Assembly (NCBI RefSeq): GCF_947503705.1
Contig: NZ_CANNES010000010.1
Location: 1 to 64,000, forward strand
Direction of reading: 5' to 3'
Source: an uncultured Tateyamaria sp.
GTDB taxonomy: Bacteria > Pseudomonadota > Alphaproteobacteria > Rhodobacterales > Rhodobacteraceae
DNA length: 64,000 bases
Both the position numbers and the translations under genes were made by a program. The notes below the pieces were generated by a model, which was not told where the DNA came from, made no database searches, and saw only the letters and a program-made list of their open reading frames with translations. Every line of letters begins with the position of its first letter. Position 1 is the stretch's first letter. Shown here one piece after another: positions 8,919-18,057 of the stretch.

Positions 8919-8954
8919 GGGGCAACGACACAGGAACACTCCAGCCGTTGCCCC
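8919..8954 (+). terminator. Putative hairpin terminator after the azoreductase fusion
   Basis: GGGGCAACG and CGTTGCCCC form a perfect 9-bp stem with an 18-base loop, 37 bp after the stop at 8882. There is no run of T after it, so it may act only with other factors or as an mRNA 3'-end stabiliser. Confidence 0.4.
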
Positions 8955-9168
8955 AGATACTTAGAGGATCGACCACAAGGCGGCCTTTGAATGACGGCCA
9001 CTGACAGTTTCGGGACGTTCCTTCATATTGCAGCATTGGACAATTTGGGCTCTCACCCCGCTTTAGCTGCAGGCTACACGAATGGCTGCTGTCGGGAAAC
9101 GGGCCAAAGTTTGCAAAGTCAGTTATCTGCGCGGAGCTGACCTTAGTCGTGAAGCAGGCATCCTCATC

Positions 9169-11867
9169 TCACCCCATGTACGGACCAGAGCGATGCCGCG
9201 TTTGCTTAGGTGCCTTGTCTCGCTGCAAATGCACCGCCCATTTTGGACGATCCTCTTGGCTCACGTAAAGCCGCATGTCATCGCGGTGCCGTGTCATCGC
9301 GACATAGGCCAGATGTTCATCCATCGTGCGCGACGCCAGCACATAGGATTGATCCACAGTCGCACCTTGGGATTTGTGGATTGTGACGGCATAGCCGTGA
9401 TCAAAGCTGCGATATTGCAACGGGTCAAACGTCATCTTTCGTCGCGTGTCGCCGTCCAGCGCGACAGACAAGCCACCGTCATTGGCCTCAACCACCGTCC
9501 CGAGCATCCCGTTTTTGACGCCAAGGTCTTTGTCGTTCTTGCCAAAGACAATCCGGTCGCCCGCCGCCATTGCACGTGGGCCAGTATCCGTTTGGAACAG
9601 TATTTCAGGCGGCGCATTTTCATCGCGCAGCGAAGCTCGGATAGACTGATTCAACGCATGCACATCCTTGCGACGATGCGCAAAGGCCAGCCGTGTTTGT
9701 GCGGGATTGCCAGATGCGACATCCATCACATACCGCTCTGTCAACACTTCAATTGCAGCATCGGAGGACGCATCTTGGAGCACATTGTCTCGCTTGGTGT
9801 AGGCTGCCACAGCCTTTGGGGCTTTCCCGCAGCCAGGTCTTTTGACGCCTGTTTCTGCCAATCCGCGCGCTGACGGTGGATTTCGGTCAGCTGCGCAGCG
9901 CCATGTTTATCCACCAGATCACGGAATGGCGTGCCAGCCTCAATCGGCTGCAACTGGTCTGGGTCGCCCACTAGCACCAGTTTTGCACCGATCTCGTTCA
10001 GTTTCGACGTGACCCGCGCCATCTGCCGCGTCCCAATCATCCCCGCTTCATCGACCACCAGCACATCGCCATTGGCAATTGGAGCGTGCCCATTGGCCCA
10101 AGAGGTCTCCAATGAAGCCAATGTGCGGCTTTTGATGCCAGACGCTGTTTCCAGCCCATCCGCCGCTTTGCCCGCCAGTGCCGCGCCATGCACGGTGATG
10201 CCTTGGCGCGCCCATGCGTCCCGCGCTGTGGCCAGCATCGTGCTTTTGCCTGCGCCAGCCAGACCGACAACAGAGGTCAACTGTGAAGCCGACAGCACGT
10301 GTGTCACGGCGTCTCTTTGCTCTGTACTCAATTTGCCACCAAAGGCGTGCTGCATTGCACGGTCTTGGCTTTGCATCGCTGCTTGAGCATGCCCGGACGA
10401 TACAGCAACACCGCGTTGACCTTGCATCGTGGCGGCATTGGCCTCGACCGTCGCGACTGCCCTTTGATAGTCCCGCGTCGTGTATCGCGGCGATCCGTCA
10501 TGCGGCACGTCCACCAATTCCGGCGAGGTCAGCGCCTCTTTCGTCAACGCCTGCAATGCCATCGGGTCATCAAAGCGTTTGGCCAGCGCACGCATCACGT
10601 CCGCACGGCCAAAGCTGGCCTTGGTATGCGAGAGATAGTCGACGATGCGGCCGGGTTGGTCTTTCAGCTGCGCCGTGCTGAACGGAATGTCGTCCTCTGG
10701 CAGCACCAGAGTTTGACGCGGATCACGCCGTGCGGCGTCAAACTCGGATCGGGCTTGTGCGCGTTGGCGTTCCTGATCCAGCGCCCGCCGTTCTGCCAAA
10801 TGCCGCTCAATCAAGCGGTCTTGTTCGGCGCGATCTGTCTCTTTGGCTATTGCCGCCTGCGTCTGCAGAGTTTGCACAACAGCGTCATAGCGCCCCGTCA
10901 TCCGCAGAAACGCCGCCCGCACCCCTTTTGGCTGCGCTTGCTTTGCAGCGTGCAAGCGCGCGGCCTCGCGTTGCAGTTGCCCGGCCAAAAGTGCCGCGCG
11001 TTCTTCCTTTTGACGCTGCACCAAAGCGGCCCGCGCCGCCTCAAACTGGTGATCTGGTTCAATACGCTTGGGGCGGGCAAGCCCGGCCAACTGGCCCCGA
11101 ACATCCGCAATCGAAGGACAGTCTGCCTCCGGCCCCAATCGGCGGCGCAGCTCTTTCGCCCGCACACCTGTCCACCGCGAGAGGGACCAAACCTTGCCAT
11201 CCGCATCCACCGCGACAAACCCGCGCCGCGCGCCGCGCGCCAAAACATAGCCCTGATCCCGCAGCGCCGCTTCAAAGCTTGCGCGATTGTCCGATGCCGC
11301 CCAACACGCCGCGAACATCGCCTTTTGCGCCTGGGGGTCGCGCTGCGCGCGTTTGGCCTGTTGCCCCTCAGCGCGGCTGTAGTTCTGGCGTTTGGCGCGA
11401 CCCCGCTCTTTAAATCCGTCCGGCATATCCCAGTCATGTTCCAGATAGAGATCGCGGGAGAGGCCAAAGAGCTTGCGCTTGTAATGCGACAGGTTGATCG
11501 CCTTCATCTGGCTGGCATCGATCTTTGACCACACGCAATGCGCATGGCGGCGTCCGTTCTTCTCATGGAACACAATCGCTTTGGGTTGCCCCACCAAACC
11601 GAGTTCGCGCTCAACAGAAGCAATAGTGGCTTCAAACGTCTCGACACAGACGGAGGCGGAGGATGGCGGATTGAGCGACAGCGAGAACAGATATTTCTGG
11701 CAGCGCGTGCCCGTTGCAATCGCCTCAGCTTCGGCAAAAGCCCCGAACAAGTCCTGTGCCAAAAACCCATCAACCATGTGGACTGTCACATGATCGTTGT
11801 CACGCGGGTTCAGCAAATGCCGCGCCAGTTCCGCGCCGTATGCGCGTTCATTGCCTTCGAGGATCAC
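9169..11867 (-). pseudogene. Frameshifted relaxase-helicase (MobA/TraA-like)
   Basis: A plasmid-type relaxase broken into two frames. The N-terminal piece (9741-11867, GTG start overlapping the MobC-like stop as GTGA) has the relaxase nuclease domain with RRHAHCVW, a long charged middle region and a RecD/TraI-like helicase with GLAGAGKST (Walker A), VLVVDEAGM (Walker B) and GDPDQLQP. The C-terminal piece (9169-about 9820, another frame) continues the helicase with VTIHKSQGATVDQ and YVAMTRHR. Similarity switches frame near 9816-9821, at a GGGG run, consistent with a one-base indel. Corrected, the protein would be about 900 residues. It nicks oriT and unwinds DNA in conjugative mobilization; here it is probably inactive unless the break is a sequencing error. 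Confidence 0.85.
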
Positions 11868-12298
11868 GCGCGCTTCCCCAGACCTTCCATTAGCAAGGTG
11901 CGAATGGCCAAAAGATGCGCATTGGCTTCCCTGATCTGCTCCTTGGTCTCCGCATCCTCAATCAGCGCGCCCACATTGGCATGATAAGCCAGTTGGTTGA
12001 GATTGCTGGCAATGCGGGATTGACCCAAGAGAGCAAGCGCTTCGGCCATCGCTTTCTTGTTCGTAACGGGGTCAGTCGCAGCCTGCGCCCGTGTCCGCGC
12101 ATCCTCTGCAAACAAACAAGCACGGGCATAGGCGCTGAATGTCATGCCAGCGGCTAACACTTTCAGACGTTCCCGCTCAGCAGGGGTCAGGCGCAGGGTC
12201 AACGGCGACAAGGCGCGACGGTTGCCAGATTCGGATGTGCTGGCTACGGCCGCGAAATCCGTCACGGCCTTTTGAGACAAGGGATGCGGGGAACTCAT
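11864..12298 (-). CDS. MobC-like relaxosome accessory protein
   Basis: A 144-residue basic protein with LTLRLTPAERERLKVLAAGMTFSAYAR, the ribbon-helix-helix-like segment of MobC mobilization proteins, and the C-terminal helix around IASNLNQLAYHANVG, which is highly typical of the family. MobC helps open DNA at oriT for the relaxase. It overlaps the relaxase gene by 4 bases and the upstream small frame by 4 bases, showing one translationally coupled operon. An oriT would be expected near 12.6 kb but I could not identify one. Confidence 0.82.
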   Translation of the reverse strand: MSSPHPLSQKAVTDFAAVASTSESGNRRALSPLTLRLTPAERERLKVLAAGMTFSAYARACLFAEDARTRAQAATDPVTNKKAMAEALALLGQSRIASNLNQLAYHANVGALIEDAETKEQIREANAHLLAIRTLLMEGLGKRA

Positions 12299-12597
12299 GG
12301 CGACGGCTCCGAAGCATCGGGTGCCAATAGGACTGGTGACGGATCGAATGGCTCGTCCGCAGCGTTCCGCGCAGCATCCGCGAACGCCTCAAGCCTCTGG
12401 AAAACCTCCGGCTCAGCCTTGAGAATAGCAGTCCAATTCTCCAACTCTTCAAGGATTTGGCCGCACTCAGATGGTTCTAGGTTCGTCTGCTCTGCTCCAC
12501 CATTTACTAACCTTTCCGCTCCTTGCTGTGCTCCGCGCTGCGGTGGGCCCGACTTACGCGCATCGCCTTTGGCGCTACGCTGAGTGCGGGAGTTCAA
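12295..12597 (-). CDS. Small hypothetical protein of the mobilization operon
   Basis: A 100-residue frame with no ATG. The only start with a ribosome-binding sequence is TTG 12597 (GGGGGAG just upstream), and that sequence is the antisense of a tRNA T-arm remnant at 12588-12615. The first 40 codons are low-complexity and basic; the C-terminal part (QILEELENWTAILKAEPEVF) looks like a helical protein segment. It overlaps the MobC-like start by 4 bases. It may be the 3' part of a gene cut off when the element inserted. No family recognised. Confidence 0.4.
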   Translation of the reverse strand: MNSRTQRSAKGDARKSGPPQRGAQQGAERLVNGGAEQTNLEPSECGQILEELENWTAILKAEPEVFQRLEAFADAARNAADEPFDPSPVLLAPDASEPSP

Positions 12598-12615
12598 GTC
12601 TCCCCCACGCCACCA
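12588..12615 (+). other. tRNA 3'-end remnant (T-arm, acceptor strand and CCA)
   Basis: GGGAG-TTCAAGT-CTCCC forms a perfect T stem and 7-base loop matching the consensus G53-TTCRA-Y60-C61, followed by a 7-base acceptor strand CCACGCC, discriminator A and CCA. Testing a complete tRNA from 12540 fails: the acceptor 5' strand has two mismatches, there is no D-arm or anticodon stem, and T8 and A14 are missing. It is therefore only a 3' fragment, the kind left at integration sites of elements that target tRNA genes. It borders the mobilization module. Confidence 0.55.
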
Positions 12616-12722
12616 CTTCCATCAACATCGACTTAGACTTGGTAAGGTATCTCAGCGGCAGTCGCGTGTCACGCTCAGGATCAGCGCGTTTTCCGATCTA
12701 TGTGCGGCCTCGGTCTGTGTGA

Positions 12723-14375
12723 TCATCGCTTCACGCAGAAAAAATCGTACATCCTCAGAAATGTGTCGGGATGGCGACGCTCGTGCTTGTCCCAAGCTTT
12801 AAGGTCGCGCATGCGACGCTGGGCCATGCGGGGCGGCATTTCTCGCAGCACCGCGTGGGCGGAAGGGCTTGAAAAGCCCAGGAATCTCAGGCGGTTTCGC
12901 CGCAACATCGCGTCGATGTCTTTCAGGGTAAACTGATGTTCCTGCACGTGCATGACCAGGTCTCTGAACTCGGATGCCGCGTAAAAATCCGGGATGGATT
13001 GGAGTGGGGCGAGCGCATCATCGTCGCTCTGCATTAGGCGGCGACGAAAGGCGCGAATGTCGGTCAAATTGGGTGATGTAGTGGCCTCGCTCAGGTGCGA
13101 TCGCGCGGCATTTACGGCATGGCGCGCCGCCTTGCTGTAGAGCGCGAGCCTCAGGTATCCGCCCGGTTTCAAGATTTTGACCAGGGCTTGTAGGCCAGCC
13201 TCCGGCTCTTGCAGGTGGTGCAACACCCCAACGGATTCGATCAAGTCAAAAGCCACGTCGCTATCCGACAGCTTGAGGATATCCGCCTGAGCAAAGGCCA
13301 CGTTGCCGATACCGCGCGCCGTCGCTTCGCGGCTTGCATAGGCGAGGCTGGCGCGGCTGAGATCAATGGCCAATACGGCGACGTTTGGCAGTGTCTGGGC
13401 AACAGAAATCGGATGCGCGCCAGTGCCAGAGCCTGCGATCAGAACTTTGGCGGGGCGTGCAGACAAGTCCGAGGCAAGACTGTGCTGACCGACGACGGAG
13501 GCGACATATGCCGAAACCGTATCAAACCGAGTCGCTTCGGGCAGATGATCCCACCGTGGATAGGGGTTTTCCTCATATTGCGATTGCACGTTTTTCGAAG
13601 AGTCAGACGTCACCGGAGTGAGTGCGTCAATCTGGATATCGTCCTCGATCAGGCGGTTCAAAACAAGGCGCCGCAGCGTGGGATCCACCGCATCCAAATG
13701 CCGACGGCTCAGGGCCTTTACCCAGTTTCTGATCGCATTAACTGCGTAAAGTGGACGGTACGCGCCGATCAGGAACAGCGCGAGGGCAGAAATATCGGCC
13801 CCGGTTTCAATTTGCGCTGTCACCTGTGTGATCAGCTTTTCAACGGCGTCAGCCTCGGCTTGGGTTTCATCCCAGATGTATTCGGTCCGAAAACTGTGTT
13901 GCGCCATCGCCTCGGCCAACGCGACCTCGACGGTTTGCTGCGCTTGGTTGGCAAAGCAATCTTCCAAAAGCGTTTTGCGCAAGGATATCAGGACGCCTTC
14001 CAAGTGCAGGCAGTGGATGCGTCGGTGGTACAAATAGGCTGTGATCAGCGCGATGGTGGCGGGGGGGAATTCGATTAGATCGTCGCCCGCCTCAAGTTGC
14101 GCGTTGAATTCGCAGCGCAAGCTATTTTGGGCAAAGCGATCGACTTGCCCGGACAGATCGGTGTCTGCCGAAAGTCCTGCGATCAATTGTGCCGTGAGGG
14201 CCTCGGACCGGGGTGCAGATGGATCAAGCTCGCCTAATGCTACCAGAAAAGCAGCCTGTTTGCCGTCCTCGGTGGCTATTGTGAAACGTTGATCTTGAGC
14301 GACAGGTTCTGAACCGGTGCGCTGTCTTGCTGCGCCTGTGGTGATGCGCAGTGCGCCTTGTGCCGTGGCTGCCAT
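12723..14375 (-). CDS. SAM-dependent methyltransferase with long N-terminal helical domain
   Basis: 550 residues. The C-terminal half is a class I methyltransferase: SAM-binding VLIAGSGTGAHPISVAQ, acidic residue in VLAIDLS, QADILKL, and FDLIESVGVLHHLQEP with the PGGYLRL strand. The N-terminal 270 residues are helical, without clear motifs, and are followed by QYEENPYPRW, a segment seen in tetratricopeptide-linked methyltransferases of this type. The substrate is unknown. The ATG at 14375 is preferred to a TTG one codon upstream. It is transcribed away from the cobalamin riboswitch and sits next to, not in, the mobilization module. Confidence 0.82.
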   Translation of the reverse strand: MAATAQGALRITTGAARQRTGSEPVAQDQRFTIATEDGKQAAFLVALGELDPSAPRSEALTAQLIAGLSADTDLSGQVDRFAQNSLRCEFNAQLEAGDDLIEFPPATIALITAYLYHRRIHCLHLEGVLISLRKTLLEDCFANQAQQTVEVALAEAMAQHSFRTEYIWDETQAEADAVEKLITQVTAQIETGADISALALFLIGAYRPLYAVNAIRNWVKALSRRHLDAVDPTLRRLVLNRLIEDDIQIDALTPVTSDSSKNVQSQYEENPYPRWDHLPEATRFDTVSAYVASVVGQHSLASDLSARPAKVLIAGSGTGAHPISVAQTLPNVAVLAIDLSRASLAYASREATARGIGNVAFAQADILKLSDSDVAFDLIESVGVLHHLQEPEAGLQALVKILKPGGYLRLALYSKAARHAVNAARSHLSEATTSPNLTDIRAFRRRLMQSDDDALAPLQSIPDFYAASEFRDLVMHVQEHQFTLKDIDAMLRRNRLRFLGFSSPSAHAVLREMPPRMAQRRMRDLKAWDKHERRHPDTFLRMYDFFCVKR

Positions 14376-14520
14376 CAAACTGTCCCTTGGTTGTCATGGG
14401 CGCAACACCTAAACACGCAAGGTTAATTTGATCTTGCAGGTGATGCTGGCCCTCGATCTTTGAACCCGAAAACGACAACAGGCCTTCGTTTTTGAATTGA
14501 CCGCCACGCGGCATTGGGTT

Positions 14521-14725
14521 CAGGTGCGTGCGATGGTTCTCAAAGGCCTGTGGCTGACGAGATGAAAAGGGAACACGGTGCGGCCTTGCCCATGAGGCAC
14601 CAAATCCGTGACTGCCCCCGCAACTGTAAGCGGTAAGCGACCCCGATAGGGACCACTGGACCACAAGTCCGGGAAGGTTCGGGAGAGCTGCGACCCGCGA
14701 GTCAGGAGACCTGCCATCACCGGCG
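14521..14725 (+). promoter_or_regulatory. Cobalamin (adenosylcobalamin-type) riboswitch
   Basis: The conserved blocks are present in order on the plus strand: GATGAAAAGGGAACACGGTG, the GACTGCCCCCGCAACTGTAA core, a CCGGGAAGG segment and the B12 box CGAGTCAGGAGACCTGCC near 14698-14715. It precedes DUF1636 and a BtuD/F/C importer, genes that B12 normally turns off, so excess cobalamin should repress the operon by ending transcription or hiding the ribosome site. Confidence 0.95.
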
Positions 14726-14855
14726 CATGTCATGCGTTCGGCAATTCAACTCGATGCAGGCGGGGTGCCTGGTCAGGAGCATATGATGAAGACGCGGCCC
14801 GATCCGCAACATTATGGTTCTGTTTTGTGTGCCCTTCCCAAAGGCGGAGGGCCTT

Positions 14856-15251
14856 ATGCAACATCACATTACAATTTGCACATCCTGTCGGCACAAAGGC
14901 ACTGAATGCCGTCCTGGCTATGAGCTGATCGACCGTTTGCGCAAGGCGATTGCCTCGGCGGGCGATAGCGTTACAGACGATTTCGAAGTGTCTGGCGTGG
15001 CATGCATGGCGGGCTGTGACCGACCATGTACCGTGGCCTATCATGGGACCCGCAAGGCCACATACCTTTTTGGTGATATCGAGCCCGACGCCGATATTGA
15101 TGACCTTGTGGCCTTTGCCAGGCAATATGCCGCTTTGGAGGATGGTTGGTGTTCGTCACTGGACCGGCCCGGCAAGCTGCGCACCGCGACGCTGGCCCGT
15201 GTGCCCGCCGCCATGCTGGCCATTGAGGAACGCAAGGTGCGCGCCTCGTGA
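14856..15251 (+). CDS. DUF1636 metal-binding-like protein of the cobalamin operon
   Basis: A 131-residue protein with ICTSCRHKGTECRPG at the N-terminus and VACMAGCDRPCTVAYHG, a cysteine spacing resembling thioredoxin-like [2Fe-2S] ferredoxins. DUF1636 proteins are regularly found under B12 riboswitches, suggesting a part in cobalt or corrinoid handling, but no activity is established from sequence. The start at 14856 follows AAGGCGGAGG; the frame is open upstream without a site. Its stop overlaps the GTG start of the ABC ATPase as GTGA. Confidence 0.85.
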   Translation: MQHHITICTSCRHKGTECRPGYELIDRLRKAIASAGDSVTDDFEVSGVACMAGCDRPCTVAYHGTRKATYLFGDIEPDADIDDLVAFARQYAALEDGWCSSLDRPGKLRTATLARVPAAMLAIEERKVRAS

Positions 15252-16042
15252 CCGCCGCCAGCCTGTCGGTCAAGGATCTGTCATGGTCCCCGAAACGGGG
15301 CGGTGACACGCTGTTGCACCGCACCAGCTTTGACCTCGGCGCGGGGCGGGTACTGGGCATTGTGGGGCCAAACGGCGCGGGCAAGACAACCCTTTTGCGC
15401 ATGCTCTACCGGTTCCACCGCCCGGCGACGGGCACCGTCTGTGTGGACGGTGACGACATCTGGAGCTTGTCTGCCCGAGCGGTGGCTCAACGAGTGGCGG
15501 CCGTCTTGCAAGAACAGCCCAGCGATTTTGCCCTGACCGTGGCCGAGATCGTGGCGCTGGGACGCACACCGCACCGCCAGGGATTTGGGGGCGGCGCCGG
15601 TGCGACCGACGCAGAGATTGTGCACAACGCGTTGCAGCAACTGGACTTGCATTGGCTGGCCGACCGCCATCTGGAAACCCTGTCGGGTGGGGAGCGCCAG
15701 CGCGTCATGGTCGCCCGCGCCCTGGCGCAAGAGCCGCGCCTGCTGATCCTGGACGAGCCAACGAACCACCTCGATATCCGCCACCAGCTTGAAGTCATTG
15801 ATCTGATCCGGGGCTTGCCGCTTACGATTGTGACGTCGCTGCATGACCTGAACCTGGCTGCAGGTGTGTGTGACGATGTTCTGCTGATGCGATCGGGGCA
15901 CCCCATCGGGTTCGGCCCACCATCGCAGGTGTTGTCAGAGGCCGCTGTTTCAGACGCTTTTCGGGTTGAGGCCCGGCGCGAACAGCTTATGCCAAGCAAC
16001 GCAGATCACCTGACCTTTCATCTCTCCACCAAAAGGAACTGA
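15248..16042 (+). CDS. btuD: ABC transporter ATP-binding protein (BtuD/FepC family)
   Basis: A 264-residue ATPase with Walker A GPNGAGKTT, signature LSGGERQRVMVARAL, Walker B LLILDEPTNHLD and the switch histidine in TSLHDLNLA. This is the FecCDE/BtuCD importer class that energises uptake of cobalamin, haem or siderophores across the inner membrane. Placement directly under a cobalamin riboswitch and beside BtuF- and BtuC-like genes favours corrinoid import. The GTG start at 15248 is coupled to the DUF1636 stop. Confidence 0.9.
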   Translation: MTAASLSVKDLSWSPKRGGDTLLHRTSFDLGAGRVLGIVGPNGAGKTTLLRMLYRFHRPATGTVCVDGDDIWSLSARAVAQRVAAVLQEQPSDFALTVAEIVALGRTPHRQGFGGGAGATDAEIVHNALQQLDLHWLADRHLETLSGGERQRVMVARALAQEPRLLILDEPTNHLDIRHQLEVIDLIRGLPLTIVTSLHDLNLAAGVCDDVLLMRSGHPIGFGPPSQVLSEAAVSDAFRVEARREQLMPSNADHLTFHLSTKRN

Positions 16043-16045
16043 CCC

Positions 16046-16981
16046 GTGAAGAAAACCCTCCCGGCTGCAATTGCACTGGCCCTGACCGCAGGATTGGCCG
16101 CCGCCGAAACCACGGTGCAAAGCTGCAACCGCAGCGTCACATTTGACGCCCCCCCGGCCAGAGCCATTTCCAACGACGTAAATCTGACGGAAATGATGCT
16201 GGTGCTGGGTCTGGCGGATCGCATGGTTGGCTATACTGGCATCTCGGGCTGGAAGACGCTTGAGGAAGACATGCGCGCAGGTGTTGAACAACTCCCGGAA
16301 TTATCGGCCAAATATCCCTCGAAAGAGGTGTTGGTGGGCGCGGATGCGGATTTTTTCTTTGCCGGTTGGAACTATGGCATGAAAGTCGGCGGCGAAGTGA
16401 CGCCCGAGACCCTCGCGCCCTTTGGCATCCAGGTCTATGAACTCACCGAATCCTGCGCCCACATCATGGATCGGGACAAGGCCAGCATAGAGGATATGTA
16501 TGCCGATCTGATGAACCTTGGGCGCATTTTTGACGTTGAAGCGCGCGCGGCCGAGTTGGTGGATGGCTACCGCGCGGACCTGTCAGCTTTTGCAAGTGGG
16601 CTGGACACCGGCGAACCGCTGCGCGTGTTTGTGTATGATAGCGGCGAGGACACCCCCTTTACCGCTGGTCTTTATGCCATGCCCACGGCCCTTATTGAGG
16701 CAGCGGGCGGCGTCAACATCATGAACGATTTTGACAAAAGCTGGGGCACCGTCACCTGGGAAGAAGTGGTGGAGCGCAACCCGGAAGTTGTGGTGATCGT
16801 CAACTATGGCGACGTGACGGCCGAGCAAAAGCGCGCCTTCATGATGTCGAACCCCGCCTTTGCCGATCTGGAAGCGGTCAAGAATGACCGTTTTGTCACG
16901 CTGGAATATGTCGAGGCCACGCCCGGCCCCCGCAACATCCAGGCCATCAAGACCTTGGCCCGCGCCTTTTGGGGCGAGTGA
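16046..16981 (+). CDS. btuF: Periplasmic binding protein of the cobalamin-type ABC importer (BtuF-like)
   Basis: A 311-residue type III periplasmic binding protein with a signal peptide (KKTLPAAIALALTAGLAAA) and the two-lobed BtuF/FepB pattern (AISNDVNLTEMMLVLGLADRMVGYT near the N-terminus; EEVVERNPEVVVIVNYG and GPRNIQAIKTLARAF near the C-terminus). The GTG start at 16046 is preceded by AAAAGGAA. It would capture the corrinoid in the periplasm and deliver it to the BtuC-like permease encoded 4 bp downstream. A siderophore ligand cannot be excluded, but the riboswitch argues for B12. Confidence 0.87.
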   Translation: MKKTLPAAIALALTAGLAAAETTVQSCNRSVTFDAPPARAISNDVNLTEMMLVLGLADRMVGYTGISGWKTLEEDMRAGVEQLPELSAKYPSKEVLVGADADFFFAGWNYGMKVGGEVTPETLAPFGIQVYELTESCAHIMDRDKASIEDMYADLMNLGRIFDVEARAAELVDGYRADLSAFASGLDTGEPLRVFVYDSGEDTPFTAGLYAMPTALIEAAGGVNIMNDFDKSWGTVTWEEVVERNPEVVVIVNYGDVTAEQKRAFMMSNPAFADLEAVKNDRFVTLEYVEATPGPRNIQAIKTLARAFWGE

Positions 16982-16985
16982 GCAC

Positions 16986-18041
16986 ATGAGCGAGACCACA
17001 AGCATTCAACCGCAGCCGAGACGTTTTGGTGGCACCGTCACTTTGATGCTGGCGGGTATGGCGGCGCTGGTGGTCTCGCTCTCTTTTGCGATCTCGGTCG
17101 GCGCTGTGCAGGTCCCCCTTTCAACGGTCTGGAGCGTTTTTCTCAACAAACTGTCGCCCGAAATGATCGAGCAAACCTGGTCGCAGGGGCGCGAAGCGAT
17201 TGTTTGGGAAATCCGGTTCCCCCGGGCGCTGCTGGCCATGATGGTGGGTGCGGGATTGGCGATGGTAGGTGCCAGCCTACAGGCAGTCACCCGCAACCCG
17301 TTGGCCGACCCGCACCTGTTGGGCATTTCGTCGGGCGGCGCGTTCGGGGCCATCCTCGCATTGCTGCACACGGGCCTGTTCCTTGGCCTGTTGACGGTGC
17401 CGTTTCTTGCCTTTCTCGGCGCGCTTGGAGCTACCGTTATTGTGCTTGGTGTGTCGCGCTTTGCTGCGGCAACCAGTGCCGATCGCCTGGTTCTGGCGGG
17501 TGTCGCAGTATCGTTCATCATCATGTCTGGGGCCAATGTTCTGATCTTTCTGGGCGATCCACGTGCAACCCATACGGTGGTGTTCTGGATGCTGGGCGGC
17601 CTGGGGCTCGCGCAATGGAGCCAGCTTGTCTATCCGCTGGTCATCCTGCTGGCCTGCGGCGGCTGGCTGATCACGCGGGCAGGAGCCTTGAACGCGATGA
17701 CGGTCGGGGATGAAACCGCATCGACTTTGGGCATTCCTGTGGCTCGGTTTCGGCTGACTGTTTTTGTGATCGGGGCCATGATTACCGGTGTTATGGTCGC
17801 CTTTTCGGGTATCATCGGCTTTGTCGGGCTGATGGTGCCCCATGTGGTGCGGATGCTGGTGGGCGGCGATTACCTACGTGTCTTGCCCGGATCGGCGCTT
17901 GTTGGTGCTATTTTCCTGCTGTGGGCCGATATCGCCGCGCGAACCGTCATGGCCCCCGAGGACATTCCCATAGGCATTGTCACCGGACTGGTGGGCGGCG
18001 TGTTTTTCATCTGGTTGCTGGGCCGCAAGAGAGCAGGCTAA
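16986..18041 (+). CDS. btuC: Cobalamin-type ABC importer permease (BtuC/FecCD family)
   Basis: A 351-residue membrane protein with about ten helices and the FecCD signatures RFPRALLAMMVGAGLAMVGA, NPLADPHLLGISSGGAFGA and the ATPase-contact loop near GFVGLMVPHVVRMLVGGDYL. The ATG at 16986 follows the btuF stop by 4 bases; the longer frame from 16860 runs inside btuF and is rejected. Last gene of the riboswitch-controlled DUF1636-btuD-btuF-btuC operon; it meets the leftward iron operon tail to tail. Confidence 0.9.
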   Translation: MSETTSIQPQPRRFGGTVTLMLAGMAALVVSLSFAISVGAVQVPLSTVWSVFLNKLSPEMIEQTWSQGREAIVWEIRFPRALLAMMVGAGLAMVGASLQAVTRNPLADPHLLGISSGGAFGAILALLHTGLFLGLLTVPFLAFLGALGATVIVLGVSRFAAATSADRLVLAGVAVSFIIMSGANVLIFLGDPRATHTVVFWMLGGLGLAQWSQLVYPLVILLACGGWLITRAGALNAMTVGDETASTLGIPVARFRLTVFVIGAMITGVMVAFSGIIGFVGLMVPHVVRMLVGGDYLRVLPGSALVGAIFLLWADIAARTVMAPEDIPIGIVTGLVGGVFFIWLLGRKRAG

Positions 18042-18057
18042 CGCGCATTGGCCGCGC

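Noticed and set aside
10299-11528. Long plus-strand open frame (409 codons) opposite the relaxase gene
   Set aside because: Antisense shadow of the relaxase-helicase; composition is Arg/Cys/Pro-rich noise with no motif.
12540-12615. Complete tRNA gene
   Set aside because: T-arm, acceptor 3' strand and CCA are good, but the acceptor 5' strand has two mismatches and no D-arm or anticodon stem can be formed; only a 3' remnant is supported.
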